Notes: a model not told the origin generated them from the sequence alone. Numbered from the stretch's first letter, positions 23,051-31,240 are shown. The stretch: 43,983 bases of DNA from an uncultured Burkholderiales bacterium (GCA_903842945.1 CAIMNS010000129.1:1-43983), one strand, 5' to 3'. A program made the numbers and translations.

Positions 23051-24343
23051 ATGCTCACCCGCGAACAAAATGATTTACTGACTCAAGTTGGCCCTGCAAC
23101 GGGCATGGGCAAGTTACTGAGGTGCTACTGGATGCCTGTTGCTGGCGTCTCTGAATTTGACAGCATCCAAAGTAAACCCCTGAAAATCTTGGGCGAAGAC
23201 TTGGTGCTGTACAAAGACTTGTCGGGACGTTTCGGACTGGTTGACCGCAACTGCGTGCACAGAAGAGCCGATTTAAGCGCTGGCATGGTTGAAAAGCAAG
23301 GTATTCGCTGCCACTACCATGGCTGGCTTTTCAGCGCCAACGGGGACTGTCTAGAGCAACCCTACGAAGATACAGCTCATCCAGAAGCCAACAGCAAATC
23401 CAGACTCAAGATCAAGTCCTACCCCACCGAGGTGAAGGGGGGACTGATTTGGGCTTATTTTGGCCAGGCCCCTGCTCCACAGCTGCCCGACTGGGAGGCA
23501 TTTTCATGGAAGAATGGCTTTGTTCAAGTCGTCATCTCAAGTGTGCCTTGCAATTGGTTTCAATGCCAAGAGAACTCGATCGACCCCATCCATTTTGAAT
23601 GGATGCATGAAAATTGGGGCAACCGATTAAGAACAAACAAGCTTGAATTTGGCGCCAAACACTTGAAGGTGGACTTCAAAGAGTTTGAACATGGCTTTAC
23701 CTACCACCGCATCAAAGAAGGCAGTGATGAGCAAGATGAGGCCTGGCAAATAGGTCGCGTTTGTTTGTGGCCCAATGGGTTTTTCTTGGGCGAGCACTTT
23801 GAGTGGAGGGTTCCCATTGATGATGAAAACACCCTGAGTGTGACATGGAAATACACCCGAGTTCCAAAAGAGATGGAGCCCTTTGAGCAGTCGGTCATTC
23901 CAACTTGGTACGGCCCCGTCTTTGATGAAAAGGGGCAACCCATCAACACGCATGTCATGAACCAAGATTTTCTGGCATGGATGGGTCAGGGAACGGTTGC
24001 AGACCGAACGAAAGAGCATATCGGCGCAAGCGACAAAGGCATCGTCATGATGCGCAAAAGGTTTTTTGATGAACTGCAAAACCACGCCCATCAAAAGCCC
24101 CTCAAAGCGATCATCCTAGACGCCAGCATGAACCATCACATCCCACTTCCTATGGTCTATGGGCATCAAGTGACCCAAAGTAGAAGCATTCAAGAAATCA
24201 AAGAGCACAAAAGCTTGTATCCCTTTTACAAATCTTATGTTTTTCAAGCTGGACAACCCGATTGGGTCAAAAAAATGTCAAGCCAAGCCTTTGGGATGGA
24301 GGTTGAAGAATTCGATGGCATTGTCATACCCAGGCAAACCTAA
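23051..24343 (+). CDS. Rieske non-heme iron aromatic ring-hydroxylating oxygenase II
   Basis: A 430-residue paralogue of oxygenase I. Rieske ligands are Cys68, His70, Cys87 and His90 (CVH and CHYH). The iron site Asp178, His181, His186 with Glu174 (ENSIDPIHFEWMH) falls at exactly the same residue numbers as in oxygenase I. The C-terminal half differs clearly, so the substrate probably differs too. It lacks its own reductase and is assumed to share the one at 19434-20387. It starts 44 bases after Bug receptor 4, without a clear ribosome-binding site. It ends in a convergent gap with a strong terminator. Confidence 0.92.
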   Translation: MLTREQNDLLTQVGPATGMGKLLRCYWMPVAGVSEFDSIQSKPLKILGEDLVLYKDLSGRFGLVDRNCVHRRADLSAGMVEKQGIRCHYHGWLFSANGDCLEQPYEDTAHPEANSKSRLKIKSYPTEVKGGLIWAYFGQAPAPQLPDWEAFSWKNGFVQVVISSVPCNWFQCQENSIDPIHFEWMHENWGNRLRTNKLEFGAKHLKVDFKEFEHGFTYHRIKEGSDEQDEAWQIGRVCLWPNGFFLGEHFEWRVPIDDENTLSVTWKYTRVPKEMEPFEQSVIPTWYGPVFDEKGQPINTHVMNQDFLAWMGQGTVADRTKEHIGASDKGIVMMRKRFFDELQNHAHQKPLKAIILDASMNHHIPLPMVYGHQVTQSRSIQEIKEHKSLYPFYKSYVFQAGQPDWVKKMSSQAFGMEVEEFDGIVIPRQT

Positions 24344-24418
24344 AAAAGCTTGGGATTTGAAGACCCATGGATAGGCAGCTTCTCTCTTGATGATTTCACT
24401 TTGATCCAAGACTACAAA

Positions 24419-24449
24419 AAACCCCACAGAATTTTCTTCTGTGGGGTTT
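24419..24449. terminator. Strong intrinsic terminator between Rieske II and the lipoprotein hydrolase
   Basis: A 13-bp perfect stem (AAACCCCACAGAA / TTCTGTGGGGTTT) with a 5-base loop. Read on the minus strand it is followed by six T, so it ends the hydrolase transcript 25 bases after that gene's stop. On the plus strand the tail is only TTTC, so it is a weaker stop for the oxygenase transcript. Confidence 0.88.
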
Positions 24450-24473
24450 CAATTGAAGACGATGAGCCAAGTA

Positions 24474-26513
24474 TCAGGGAGCGTAAATATTTTTACTTGC
24501 TGCTGTGGCTTTGAATTTATCGCCATCCTCAGCCAACAGATATCGGTTTCTCACCAAATCGTCGACTGCTTTTCCTACAGCACTGACATAATCAGCTTTG
24601 GTGGGATATCTCTCTTCGATCGAAATCCTAGGGTCTCCAGTTGAAATCCTAGATGCCTTGGTCAAAGGGAAAGGAATATATTGTCCCGTCAAAGCGCAAT
24701 CTTCATTCTCTGCAAAGGGTGCTCGACGCAGACTCCATCCCGTGTAGGTTCCTAAGGGAGCTTTCACGTTGGGGTTCAAGACACCAGCCACCTCGTTGCC
24801 ATCAGCATCAGTTTTAGGCACTGTGACGACATACTCTTTACCTTTCATCCACATGTTAGGTAAGCTGGTTTTATCTTTAACAGCAACTGGAATATAAAAG
24901 CCTGTGTAATTCACCCCAGGGATTTTAGGAAATGCATTGGACTGGGGCAAAGAAGCCACCGAGGTACCGTCTCCTATTTTTGGATACTGGCTGGGCGGTG
25001 GTTCAACTCCTTTGGTTGCCCAGTCATCAAGAGCAACGAACAAGGCACGCACGACTTCGTTGTGTGGATTGGGATTGCTCAATTGTTGGCATGTGGGCGT
25101 TACCGCAGCAGTTGCAGACGGCCCGTGCTGGGTGCCGGATACCAAATAAACACGAACATTCTGTGGCAACGAGATGTCTCGACCTAGACCATCGGTGGTG
25201 ACCAGGTTGTTGGCTTTCAAAAACGCTTCATTTCCACTGTCTGTGTGCATGATTTTTGGACATGTGTTGGTCAGCTGACATCTGTTAAAGATTCCATCTG
25301 TTTGCACACTCACTGGATCAAACCGAACTTCATAGGTGAATGGAAACTCCATTTTTGAAGACAACTCGCGTTGATAACTTCTCCCTGTCGCATTCGAATC
25401 CCCAAATCGATCGTTTGAAGCAATTGCATGAGCACCAGAGATTTTGGGTTGAATACCTTCAAAGACCATTCGCCCAGCACTGTCTTCGTTGAACCCCCAG
25501 TACAAAAAGCCTTTTAAATATCTCCCGCTTTGAGATGAACCATGCGAGATTGCATACTTGATAGAATTTCGAATTGGGTTGAGATTGGACGTGTCATTTT
25601 TTAAGAATGAAACAACATCTCTTGTTGCAGCAAAACCAAGTCCTAAAACCACGGGGTCTTTGGCTGGATAAACAAATTCAAATGCAGCTCCCTGGTCATA
25701 AGCTGCAAGAAAAGCATTTTTGCGGTCCACTTGTACTGTCTTGTTATCAACATAGGACCATACAGATTTGGGAACTTCAACTCGATCAATCAAACTCGTA
25801 CCACCGAATTTTGAATGGTTGTGCACCAGCATTTTCGCTTGACTCTGATCTAAGTTGGCAGCTGGATAGGACAATGGAATCTGATTACCCGTTGGCGCAT
25901 CAAAGATAACCTCGGTGATGGTATTTTCCACAACAGATGAGCCATCCTTGTTTTTTGCGATGGGTAATTTAGCTAAAGCTCTATCGCCACCGGGAGCTAC
26001 AAGGCTTTCATCCTCCCAGCCAGAAAAAACCATCGTATACCCTAAGCGCATCAGCATTCCATTACCAGCATCCGCTGCAGTTGAAGGATTGTTGGGTCCC
26101 ACGTCATTAAAAAAACTATGCCCTTTATTCCCACGGTTCACCACATCATAAAAAATACGGTTGTTGCCCTTGGCCATATCGGTCGGTTTAAAAATATGTA
26201 CATCCATCGAGTACTCAACCAAACCGTTTGCATTTTTTGGAGCCAAATTGATATCAGTGATCAAGGCGTTTCTTCGATCAGTAGGATCAACGACGCCATA
26301 GGCTTTGGCGAATATTTTGTCGTAAGTTCCAACAGCACCAAACTTAGTTCCACCAAATGAGGCGGTCTCTGTGGATATGATATCGAGCCTTGTGATCCCT
26401 GTTTTACTATCTGTGTTGTTGCTGCCACTGCACCCATAAATCAAAACAACACAGGCCGCCAAACAAAAGGCCAAGAGTTTACCGAAAGTGAATTTTTTAT
26501 AGTTGAGTTTCAT
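24474..26513 (-). CDS. Exported alpha/beta-hydrolase domain lipoprotein (esterase-like)
   Basis: A 679-residue protein with an N-terminal lipoprotein signal ending at Cys28 (VVLIYGCSGS). The rest matches the large 'alpha/beta hydrolase domain' family often found beside ester- and aromatic-degradation genes. The nucleophile elbow is SHGSSQSGRYLKGF (Ser327 or Ser329), and a likely catalytic histidine is in VSGTQHG. A pair of cysteines (CQLTNTC) suggests a disulfide and export. The substrate is unknown; an ester of an aromatic acid would suit the neighbouring Rieske genes, but the gene is convergent to them, with its own promoter region and terminator. It is a single-gene unit. Confidence 0.8.
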   Translation of the reverse strand: MKLNYKKFTFGKLLAFCLAACVVLIYGCSGSNNTDSKTGITRLDIISTETASFGGTKFGAVGTYDKIFAKAYGVVDPTDRRNALITDINLAPKNANGLVEYSMDVHIFKPTDMAKGNNRIFYDVVNRGNKGHSFFNDVGPNNPSTAADAGNGMLMRLGYTMVFSGWEDESLVAPGGDRALAKLPIAKNKDGSSVVENTITEVIFDAPTGNQIPLSYPAANLDQSQAKMLVHNHSKFGGTSLIDRVEVPKSVWSYVDNKTVQVDRKNAFLAAYDQGAAFEFVYPAKDPVVLGLGFAATRDVVSFLKNDTSNLNPIRNSIKYAISHGSSQSGRYLKGFLYWGFNEDSAGRMVFEGIQPKISGAHAIASNDRFGDSNATGRSYQRELSSKMEFPFTYEVRFDPVSVQTDGIFNRCQLTNTCPKIMHTDSGNEAFLKANNLVTTDGLGRDISLPQNVRVYLVSGTQHGPSATAAVTPTCQQLSNPNPHNEVVRALFVALDDWATKGVEPPPSQYPKIGDGTSVASLPQSNAFPKIPGVNYTGFYIPVAVKDKTSLPNMWMKGKEYVVTVPKTDADGNEVAGVLNPNVKAPLGTYTGWSLRRAPFAENEDCALTGQYIPFPLTKASRISTGDPRISIEERYPTKADYVSAVGKAVDDLVRNRYLLAEDGDKFKATAASKNIYAP

Positions 26514-26527
26514 AGTAAGTTCAATAG

Positions 26528-26571
26528 ATTATTGACGCTTGAAAATGTATTCAAGTCCAAGTGTCAATAAT
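26528..26571. promoter_or_regulatory. 14-base inverted repeat upstream of the lipoprotein hydrolase
   Basis: ATTATTGACGCTTG (26528-26541) and CAAGTGTCAATAAT (26558-26571) form an inverted repeat with one mismatch and a 16-base centre. The arms contain nested TTGAA/TTCAA. It begins 15 bases before the hydrolase start codon, so it is either an operator at the promoter or a large hairpin in the mRNA leader. Confidence 0.5.
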
Positions 26572-26930
26572 GCCGTCTTTTACTCCATCAACTTAGCGTA
26601 CTTACCCTCATTTTTCATCTGTTTTCAAATATATAACTTAGCGAAAAAATGAACTTGGTCATGTTGCATTGCAAAAAATGTTCTTTTCGAGGCAGTAAGA
26701 AAGAGTCAAAAGACCATCTTAAGCATATTTTATTAAAATTATAATTTTATGACTTTTATATTTTTTAACATTTGTCTTTCGCAATCTGCAGCAGATCTTT
26801 TTAATGTAAGTTTATTTCTACCAAATCTATACGCCCTTAAGCCGGAGGTACTCATCACCCACTTATTTAGAAAAGTTTTAAGGTGAATTTTTTTGTACGC
26901 CTTGGCATTAGATGAGCCCCACTTCATGGA
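26572..26930. other. AT-rich intergenic stretch with a 16-base palindrome
   Basis: Part of the 511-base gap (26514-27024) between two divergent lipoprotein genes. It is clearly richer in A/T than the surrounding genes and holds a perfect palindrome TAAAATTATAATTTTA at 26734-26749. No convincing gene is visible. A 62-codon minus-strand frame across 26739-26927 has no recognisable product. It may be a promoter or nucleoid-protein binding region, or the scar of an old insertion. Confidence 0.4.
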
Positions 26931-26963
26931 GTGTCATGAAATTTTCATATCGATTCGTACAAT
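26931..26963 (+). promoter_or_regulatory. Pho box and -10 element before the 5'-nucleotidase gene
   Basis: GTGTCAT-GAAA-TTTTCAT (26931-26948) matches the Pho box layout of two 7-base half-sites at an 11-base period (6 of 7 and 5 of 7 to CTGTCAT). A -10 box TACAAT (26958-26963) follows after nine bases, near the ten seen at E. coli phoA. A further TTCAT lies one period upstream. The site suits PhoB activation of a phosphate-scavenging gene. Confidence 0.55.
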
Positions 26964-27024
26964 GTTTAAAAGAGTTGTGTCGTATAAACCCTTTTTGAAA
27001 TTCTTTACCTTTTACGGATCATCT

Positions 27025-29100
27025 ATGTCTATCTTCAAATACCTCGGCTTCATTGCAGTTGCATCACTTGCAGCATGCTCAGACACTTCCGCTTTGTATC
27101 CCAATGGAACAACCGTGACCGTGTCCTTGCTTGAAACAACTGATATTCATCAAAATTTACTCAGTTATAACTATTACAGCCTGACTGCCGATACCTCTTT
27201 GGGCCTAGAGCGTGGCGCAACTTTGATTGCCTCTGCCCGCGCTGAAAATCCAAACGTCGTTTTACTCGATGACGGCGACAATATTCAAGGCACCTTGCTG
27301 GGCGATTTACAAGCTCAAGCACAACCTATTCCTTGCACGCAAACCCTGGCCATGCACAAGGTGATGAATTATTTGAAATACGACGGTGCGGGTGTTGGCA
27401 ACCATGAATTCAACTATGGCTTACCGTTTCTCAGCCAAGTGACCAACACAGACTTTGGCATTCCTGGCGTTTCTAAAGGAAGTAATTGCGGCGCTCCTTC
27501 GTTTCCAGTGGTGCTGTCCAATGTGGATGGCGTTTCAAGCGGCAAACCCATCTTCAAACCTTATGCTTTGATTGACAAGAGTTTTACAGCTAAAAAACCT
27601 GATGGAACCACCGTGCAAGTTCCGATGAAGGTCGGTATCCTTGGTTTCGTGCCACCGCAAATCATGCAATGGGACCAAAAGAACCTAGAGGGCAAAGTGG
27701 TTGTGAACGGCGTGGTGGAGTCCGCCAACAAATACATACCTGAAATGCGCACGCAAGGTGCGAATTTGATCGTGGCTATGTCGCATGGAGGTCTTGATGC
27801 GGCACCCTACAGCCCCAAAATGGAAAACGCCAGCTACTATCTCACGAACACCGACATTGACGCTTTGATGGTTGGTCATTCACACCTGATTTTTCCAACA
27901 CCCAAAGAAGTGAATGGCCCTAAAATTGATGCCTCTTTCACCGCTTTCAAGGCAGCTCTTCCTGCTGGTGTCGTGGATGAAGTCACTGGTATCGTGAACG
28001 GCAAACCCACTGTGATGGGACAAAGCTGGGGACGTCGCTTAGGGATCATTAAAATGACTCTGGTCTTCAATGACGGCAAATGGACGGTTCAAAAGGACAA
28101 GACTGCTGTTGAGTCACGCGGCTTTAAATACAAAGACGGTGTGACCAACGTGGATGCCGATCCAGGGTTTGCTCCGCTGATTGATGCCGAGCACAAGGCC
28201 ACCATTGCCTATGCCTCTGGCTCACTGGGTACGTCCACCGAGTTTCCAATGAATGCTTACTTTTCCTTGTTGGGGGACGTGAGCGCCATTCAAATTGTCA
28301 ATCAGGCCCAACAAGCCTACGTGAAGGACAAAATCGCCACTGATCCCAGCTTAGCTGCCTTCAAGGGCATTCCCGTTTTGTCCACCAGCGCACCTTTCAA
28401 AGCCGGTCGCAATGGTCCATCGGACTTTACCGATGTCGCAACGAGCGCTACTGTTGCTTCTCCTGTCGGACTGCAAGTGCGCAACCCTGGGGACCTTTAC
28501 ACCTTCAGCAACAACAACCTGCAGGCCGTTAAGATCAAAGGCAAAGATCTCAGAGCATGGTTGGAAGTTGTGGCCGGTCAGTTCGGACAGATCGACCCCA
28601 CATTGACCACCGAGCAGGACTTGGTGCCTTCTTATGGTACGGTGTACAACTTTGACGTGTTTTACGCTGACAACAACGGCCTGCAGTATCAGATCGACGT
28701 CACAAAAGCTGTTGGCAATCGCATTGCCAGTCTGACTTACAACGGTGCAGCTTTGGACAACAATGCCGATTTCATTGTTGCCACCAACGACTACCGTGCT
28801 GGTGGAAAACTCATCCCAGCCCTTGACGGAAGCACGATCTTCATCAAGTCGCCCGACGCCAACCAGGATGTCGTTGCAGCCTACATCAAAAAATCAGCAC
28901 CTAAGCTGACTTACGCGGCCAATGGATCTGCTCGTTCATGGAGCTTTGTCAAAACAACCACGGCTGGACCTGTATTTTTGCGTGTAGCTCCAGGCAAGTT
29001 CTCTGTCGCACAAGCGCAGTCCATTGCACAGGTCACTGCTGCTGAATACGCGACAGATGCGAATGGATTTGGAAAATACCGTGTTGATTTGAGCAAGTAA
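27025..29100 (+). CDS. Bifunctional 2',3'-cyclic-nucleotide 2'-phosphodiesterase/5'-nucleotidase lipoprotein
   Basis: A 691-residue exported nucleotidase. The N-terminal lipobox LAAC gives lipidation at Cys18. The metallophosphatase domain carries ETTDIHQNL, LLDDGDNIQGTLLGD, GNHEFNYGLPFL, AMSHGG and GHSH, which bind the two metals. The C-terminal 5_nucleotid_C domain (about 380-650) includes VGLQVRNPGDLYTF and NDYRAGG. It releases phosphate and nucleoside from extracellular nucleotides. ATG 27025 is chosen because the signal peptide starts there; the in-frame TTG at 26893 would place the predicted Pho-regulated promoter inside the gene. The Sel1 lipoprotein gene begins three bases after its stop. 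Confidence 0.92.
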   Translation: MSIFKYLGFIAVASLAACSDTSALYPNGTTVTVSLLETTDIHQNLLSYNYYSLTADTSLGLERGATLIASARAENPNVVLLDDGDNIQGTLLGDLQAQAQPIPCTQTLAMHKVMNYLKYDGAGVGNHEFNYGLPFLSQVTNTDFGIPGVSKGSNCGAPSFPVVLSNVDGVSSGKPIFKPYALIDKSFTAKKPDGTTVQVPMKVGILGFVPPQIMQWDQKNLEGKVVVNGVVESANKYIPEMRTQGANLIVAMSHGGLDAAPYSPKMENASYYLTNTDIDALMVGHSHLIFPTPKEVNGPKIDASFTAFKAALPAGVVDEVTGIVNGKPTVMGQSWGRRLGIIKMTLVFNDGKWTVQKDKTAVESRGFKYKDGVTNVDADPGFAPLIDAEHKATIAYASGSLGTSTEFPMNAYFSLLGDVSAIQIVNQAQQAYVKDKIATDPSLAAFKGIPVLSTSAPFKAGRNGPSDFTDVATSATVASPVGLQVRNPGDLYTFSNNNLQAVKIKGKDLRAWLEVVAGQFGQIDPTLTTEQDLVPSYGTVYNFDVFYADNNGLQYQIDVTKAVGNRIASLTYNGAALDNNADFIVATNDYRAGGKLIPALDGSTIFIKSPDANQDVVAAYIKKSAPKLTYAANGSARSWSFVKTTTAGPVFLRVAPGKFSVAQAQSIAQVTAAEYATDANGFGKYRVDLSK

Positions 29101-29103
29101 ACC

Positions 29104-29841
29104 ATGCGCTTAAAAACGTATTGGTACGCAGTGTGCATGTGTTTGGTCTTTGTAGGTTGCGAGAGCCAGCACACAGCATTGCCATCAAGCGCTGAAATCG
29201 AGTCGGTGGGTATCTTGGCTATTCAGGCTAGGAAACCCGCTGCCGTGTCCCAGCTTGCACGTTGGGCTAAAGACGGTCACTTGGTGGCTCAACGTGAATT
29301 GGCACTGGCCTATTCACTCAACTCTGACAACTGGTCTCAGGCCGTGCATTGGTTTCAAAGCGCTGCTGAGGGTGGTGATCGAGAAGCTCAATTCGAATTG
29401 GCCAACGCTTACCTTTATGCCAAACTAGGTCTACGGCAAGACTACCCCAAAGCATGGGCATTTTATGAAAAAGCCGCCTTGCAAGGTGAAGGCAAAGCCA
29501 GCTTCATGCTGGCCAGAATGGCGAGACATGGTTGGGGGGTGTCAGAAAGTGCAGAGCAAAGTGCCCACTGGTTGATGGAGTCAAGTCGCCAAGAAAATGC
29601 ACAAGCGATGTACGAGTTGTCGGTCGCATATGCCCAGGGAGATGGCTTACCGCGCGACACGGTTCAGTCTCGTTACTGGCTGAACATGTCTGCTGAAAAT
29701 GAGTACAAGATTGCCATGCAAGCTTTGGCATTGGAGCTGGAGGGTCAAGGGGGCAAAGACTCCAAGTCCTCTCAACGCAGTAAACTGCTGATGAAAGAAG
29801 CTAGCGATCACCGGTTGATGAATTGGAACACCAATTTATAA
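29104..29841 (+). CDS. Sel1-repeat (TPR-like) lipoprotein
   Basis: A 245-residue lipoprotein with lipobox VFVGC (Cys19). From about residue 60 it has four to five Sel1 repeats, recognisable as AQRELALAYSLNS...WSQAVHWFQSAAEGGDREAQFELANAYLY...DYPKAWAFYEKAALQGEGKASFMLARM and similar. Sel1 arrays are scaffolds for protein contacts, often in the envelope. The ATG is only three bases after the 5'-nucleotidase stop, so the two are co-expressed and the protein may assist or anchor that enzyme (inferred). No enzymatic motif is visible. Confidence 0.85.
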   Translation: MRLKTYWYAVCMCLVFVGCESQHTALPSSAEIESVGILAIQARKPAAVSQLARWAKDGHLVAQRELALAYSLNSDNWSQAVHWFQSAAEGGDREAQFELANAYLYAKLGLRQDYPKAWAFYEKAALQGEGKASFMLARMARHGWGVSESAEQSAHWLMESSRQENAQAMYELSVAYAQGDGLPRDTVQSRYWLNMSAENEYKIAMQALALELEGQGGKDSKSSQRSKLLMKEASDHRLMNWNTNL

Positions 29842-30140
29842 GAAACCTTCAACGTACGACAGCTAAGCCACAGCTTGATCAGTATTTTTTCATAAAAACA
29901 CAGGAAAAAAAACCTCATAGTGCTGGTGCACCCATCTGGTCTAGACTCATAAAATTGGGGACTCTCAATCGTCTTTAAGTCAATCCCGTCCCTACCCTCA
30001 GATTGATCACAAAGAGGTAAAAACACCATCCATCGTAAAATTACAAGTCAACTTGCTGGTGGATGAGCATTTGAACCAGGAAACGCCGCTACAACACACT
30101 GCGTTGAGCTTCAAGAGACTCAATGCACTGAGGCCGTGGC
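29842..30140. other. Intergenic region after the Sel1 gene
   Basis: About 300 bases with no gene I can support. A weak AAGC/GCTT hairpin followed by a T-rich run near 29865-29890 might end the nucleotidase-Sel1 transcript. The right end leads into the promoter of the nucleotidyltransferase pair. Confidence 0.35.
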
Positions 30141-30169
30141 TTGCAATATGTTGTTCTCAACCGTAAAAT
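30141..30169 (+). promoter_or_regulatory. Sigma70 promoter for the AbiEii-like pair
   Basis: TTGCAA (30141-30146), a 17-base spacer and TAAAAT (30164-30169). The expected start is at about 30175-30177, which coincides with the ATGATG of the first gene, so the transcript would be nearly or fully leaderless. Confidence 0.55.
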
Positions 30170-30174
30170 AGCCC

Positions 30175-30528
30175 ATGATGATCAAAGAAACTTGCATGGA
30201 TGTTGATGGACTAAAAATGGCTGATGCTATGCAAAACAAATTCGACGTCAATGTGTTGAAGGTGTTCTCACGTAAATACATATGGTGGAAAAGTCCCGAA
30301 GATGCAATCTTATGTCCTCAAAGAGTGATTGCACAAGTGATGAACATCGGTGACTATGAGGACGTCCAAAAACTAGCTAACCAAATAGGGGATGAAGCCT
30401 TAAGAAATGCCTTGCTCCAAGCTCAACCGGGTCAGTTCAATGAGCGGTCTTGGTCCTATTGGCACTATCGCCTTGGTTTGGCATCCCATCCCAATTTGCC
30501 ACCTTTACCCATCAGAAAATTAGCATGA
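30175..30528 (+). CDS. Antitoxin-like partner of an AbiEii-type nucleotidyltransferase
   Basis: A 117-residue protein of the small family that regularly precedes AbiEii/DUF1814 nucleotidyltransferase genes in betaproteobacteria. The recognisable part is VFSRKYIWWKSPEDAILCPQRVIAQVMNIGDYEDVQKLANQIGDEALRNAL, then PGQFNERSWSYWHYRLGL and PPLPIRKLA. No catalytic motif is seen. The stop overlaps the next ATG (ATGA), so the two are translated together. The start may be 30175 or internal (30196 or 30217), since the conserved part begins near residue 28. By analogy it would neutralise or regulate the toxin. The functional call is inference from pairing. Confidence 0.72.
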   Translation: MMIKETCMDVDGLKMADAMQNKFDVNVLKVFSRKYIWWKSPEDAILCPQRVIAQVMNIGDYEDVQKLANQIGDEALRNALLQAQPGQFNERSWSYWHYRLGLASHPNLPPLPIRKLA

Positions 30529-31214
30529 CTTTTAAGCCGTGCATGAGCATCCTGCCAGCGATTCAACAACGTCTATGGCCTGCTCTTGCTCCTACCAAAA
30601 GACTCGGTTTCGTTTTATATGGTGGTACTGCCATCGCACTTCGTTGTGGTCATAGGCAATCGATTGATTTTGACTTTTTTTCAGACGAACCCGTGAACAG
30701 AGAGTCCCTGCTGGGTTCAATGCCGCTCTTAGAAAAAGCCACCGTCATCCAAGATCAAGGCCAAGCATTCACTTTGTTGGTCAACTATGTTGACGACGTG
30801 GACTCCAACGTCAAAGTCTCATTTTTCGGCGCCTTGAAGATGGGCCGAGTAGGCACACCTGAGATAACCGAAGACCATGTCATTCAAGTTGCTTCACTTG
30901 ATGACTTGATGGCAACAAAACTCAAAGTCATTCTTCAACGTGCTGAGGCCAAAGACTATAGTGATATTGATGCGATGATCGAAAATGGCATCAGTCTCTC
31001 AAAAGGCTTATCGAGCGCCCGATTAATTTTTGGTCCCAATTTTCAACCCAGCGAGAGTCTAAAGGCGCTGGGATACTTCAAGGATGGCGACCTCCATTCT
31101 TTGTCGAAAGCTACAAAAGAGCGCCTTGTCCGTGCAGTGAGCGCCGTTAAAGATTTACCTCAAGTTGCACTTCTTTCACCCAAGCTCCACGTCACGACTC
31201 AGACAAACAAGTGA
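30525..31214 (+). CDS. AbiEii/AbiGii-family nucleotidyltransferase (toxin-like)
   Basis: A 229-residue nucleotidyltransferase of the AbiEii/DUF1814 group. The NTase signature is FVLYGGTAIALRCGHRQSIDFDFFSD, combining the GG-T/S loop and the metal-binding DxD. The later KxKDYxDIxAM region (ATKLKVILQRAEAKDYSDIDAM) is also typical. Related proteins inhibit growth as toxins of type IV-like toxin-antitoxin or phage-abortive systems by adding nucleotides to tRNA or other targets. The start at 30525 overlaps the stop of the preceding gene. The pair is a compact two-gene insertion between the nucleotidase and formate dehydrogenase regions. Confidence 0.8.
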   Translation: MTFKPCMSILPAIQQRLWPALAPTKRLGFVLYGGTAIALRCGHRQSIDFDFFSDEPVNRESLLGSMPLLEKATVIQDQGQAFTLLVNYVDDVDSNVKVSFFGALKMGRVGTPEITEDHVIQVASLDDLMATKLKVILQRAEAKDYSDIDAMIENGISLSKGLSSARLIFGPNFQPSESLKALGYFKDGDLHSLSKATKERLVRAVSAVKDLPQVALLSPKLHVTTQTNK

Positions 31215-31240
31215 CTTGATCGACACTTTTCCTTTGATGG

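Noticed and set aside
26739-26927. Minus-strand frame of 62 codons in the AT-rich gap
   Set aside because: It is basic, lacks a ribosome-binding site and recognisable motif, and crosses the predicted Pho box region.
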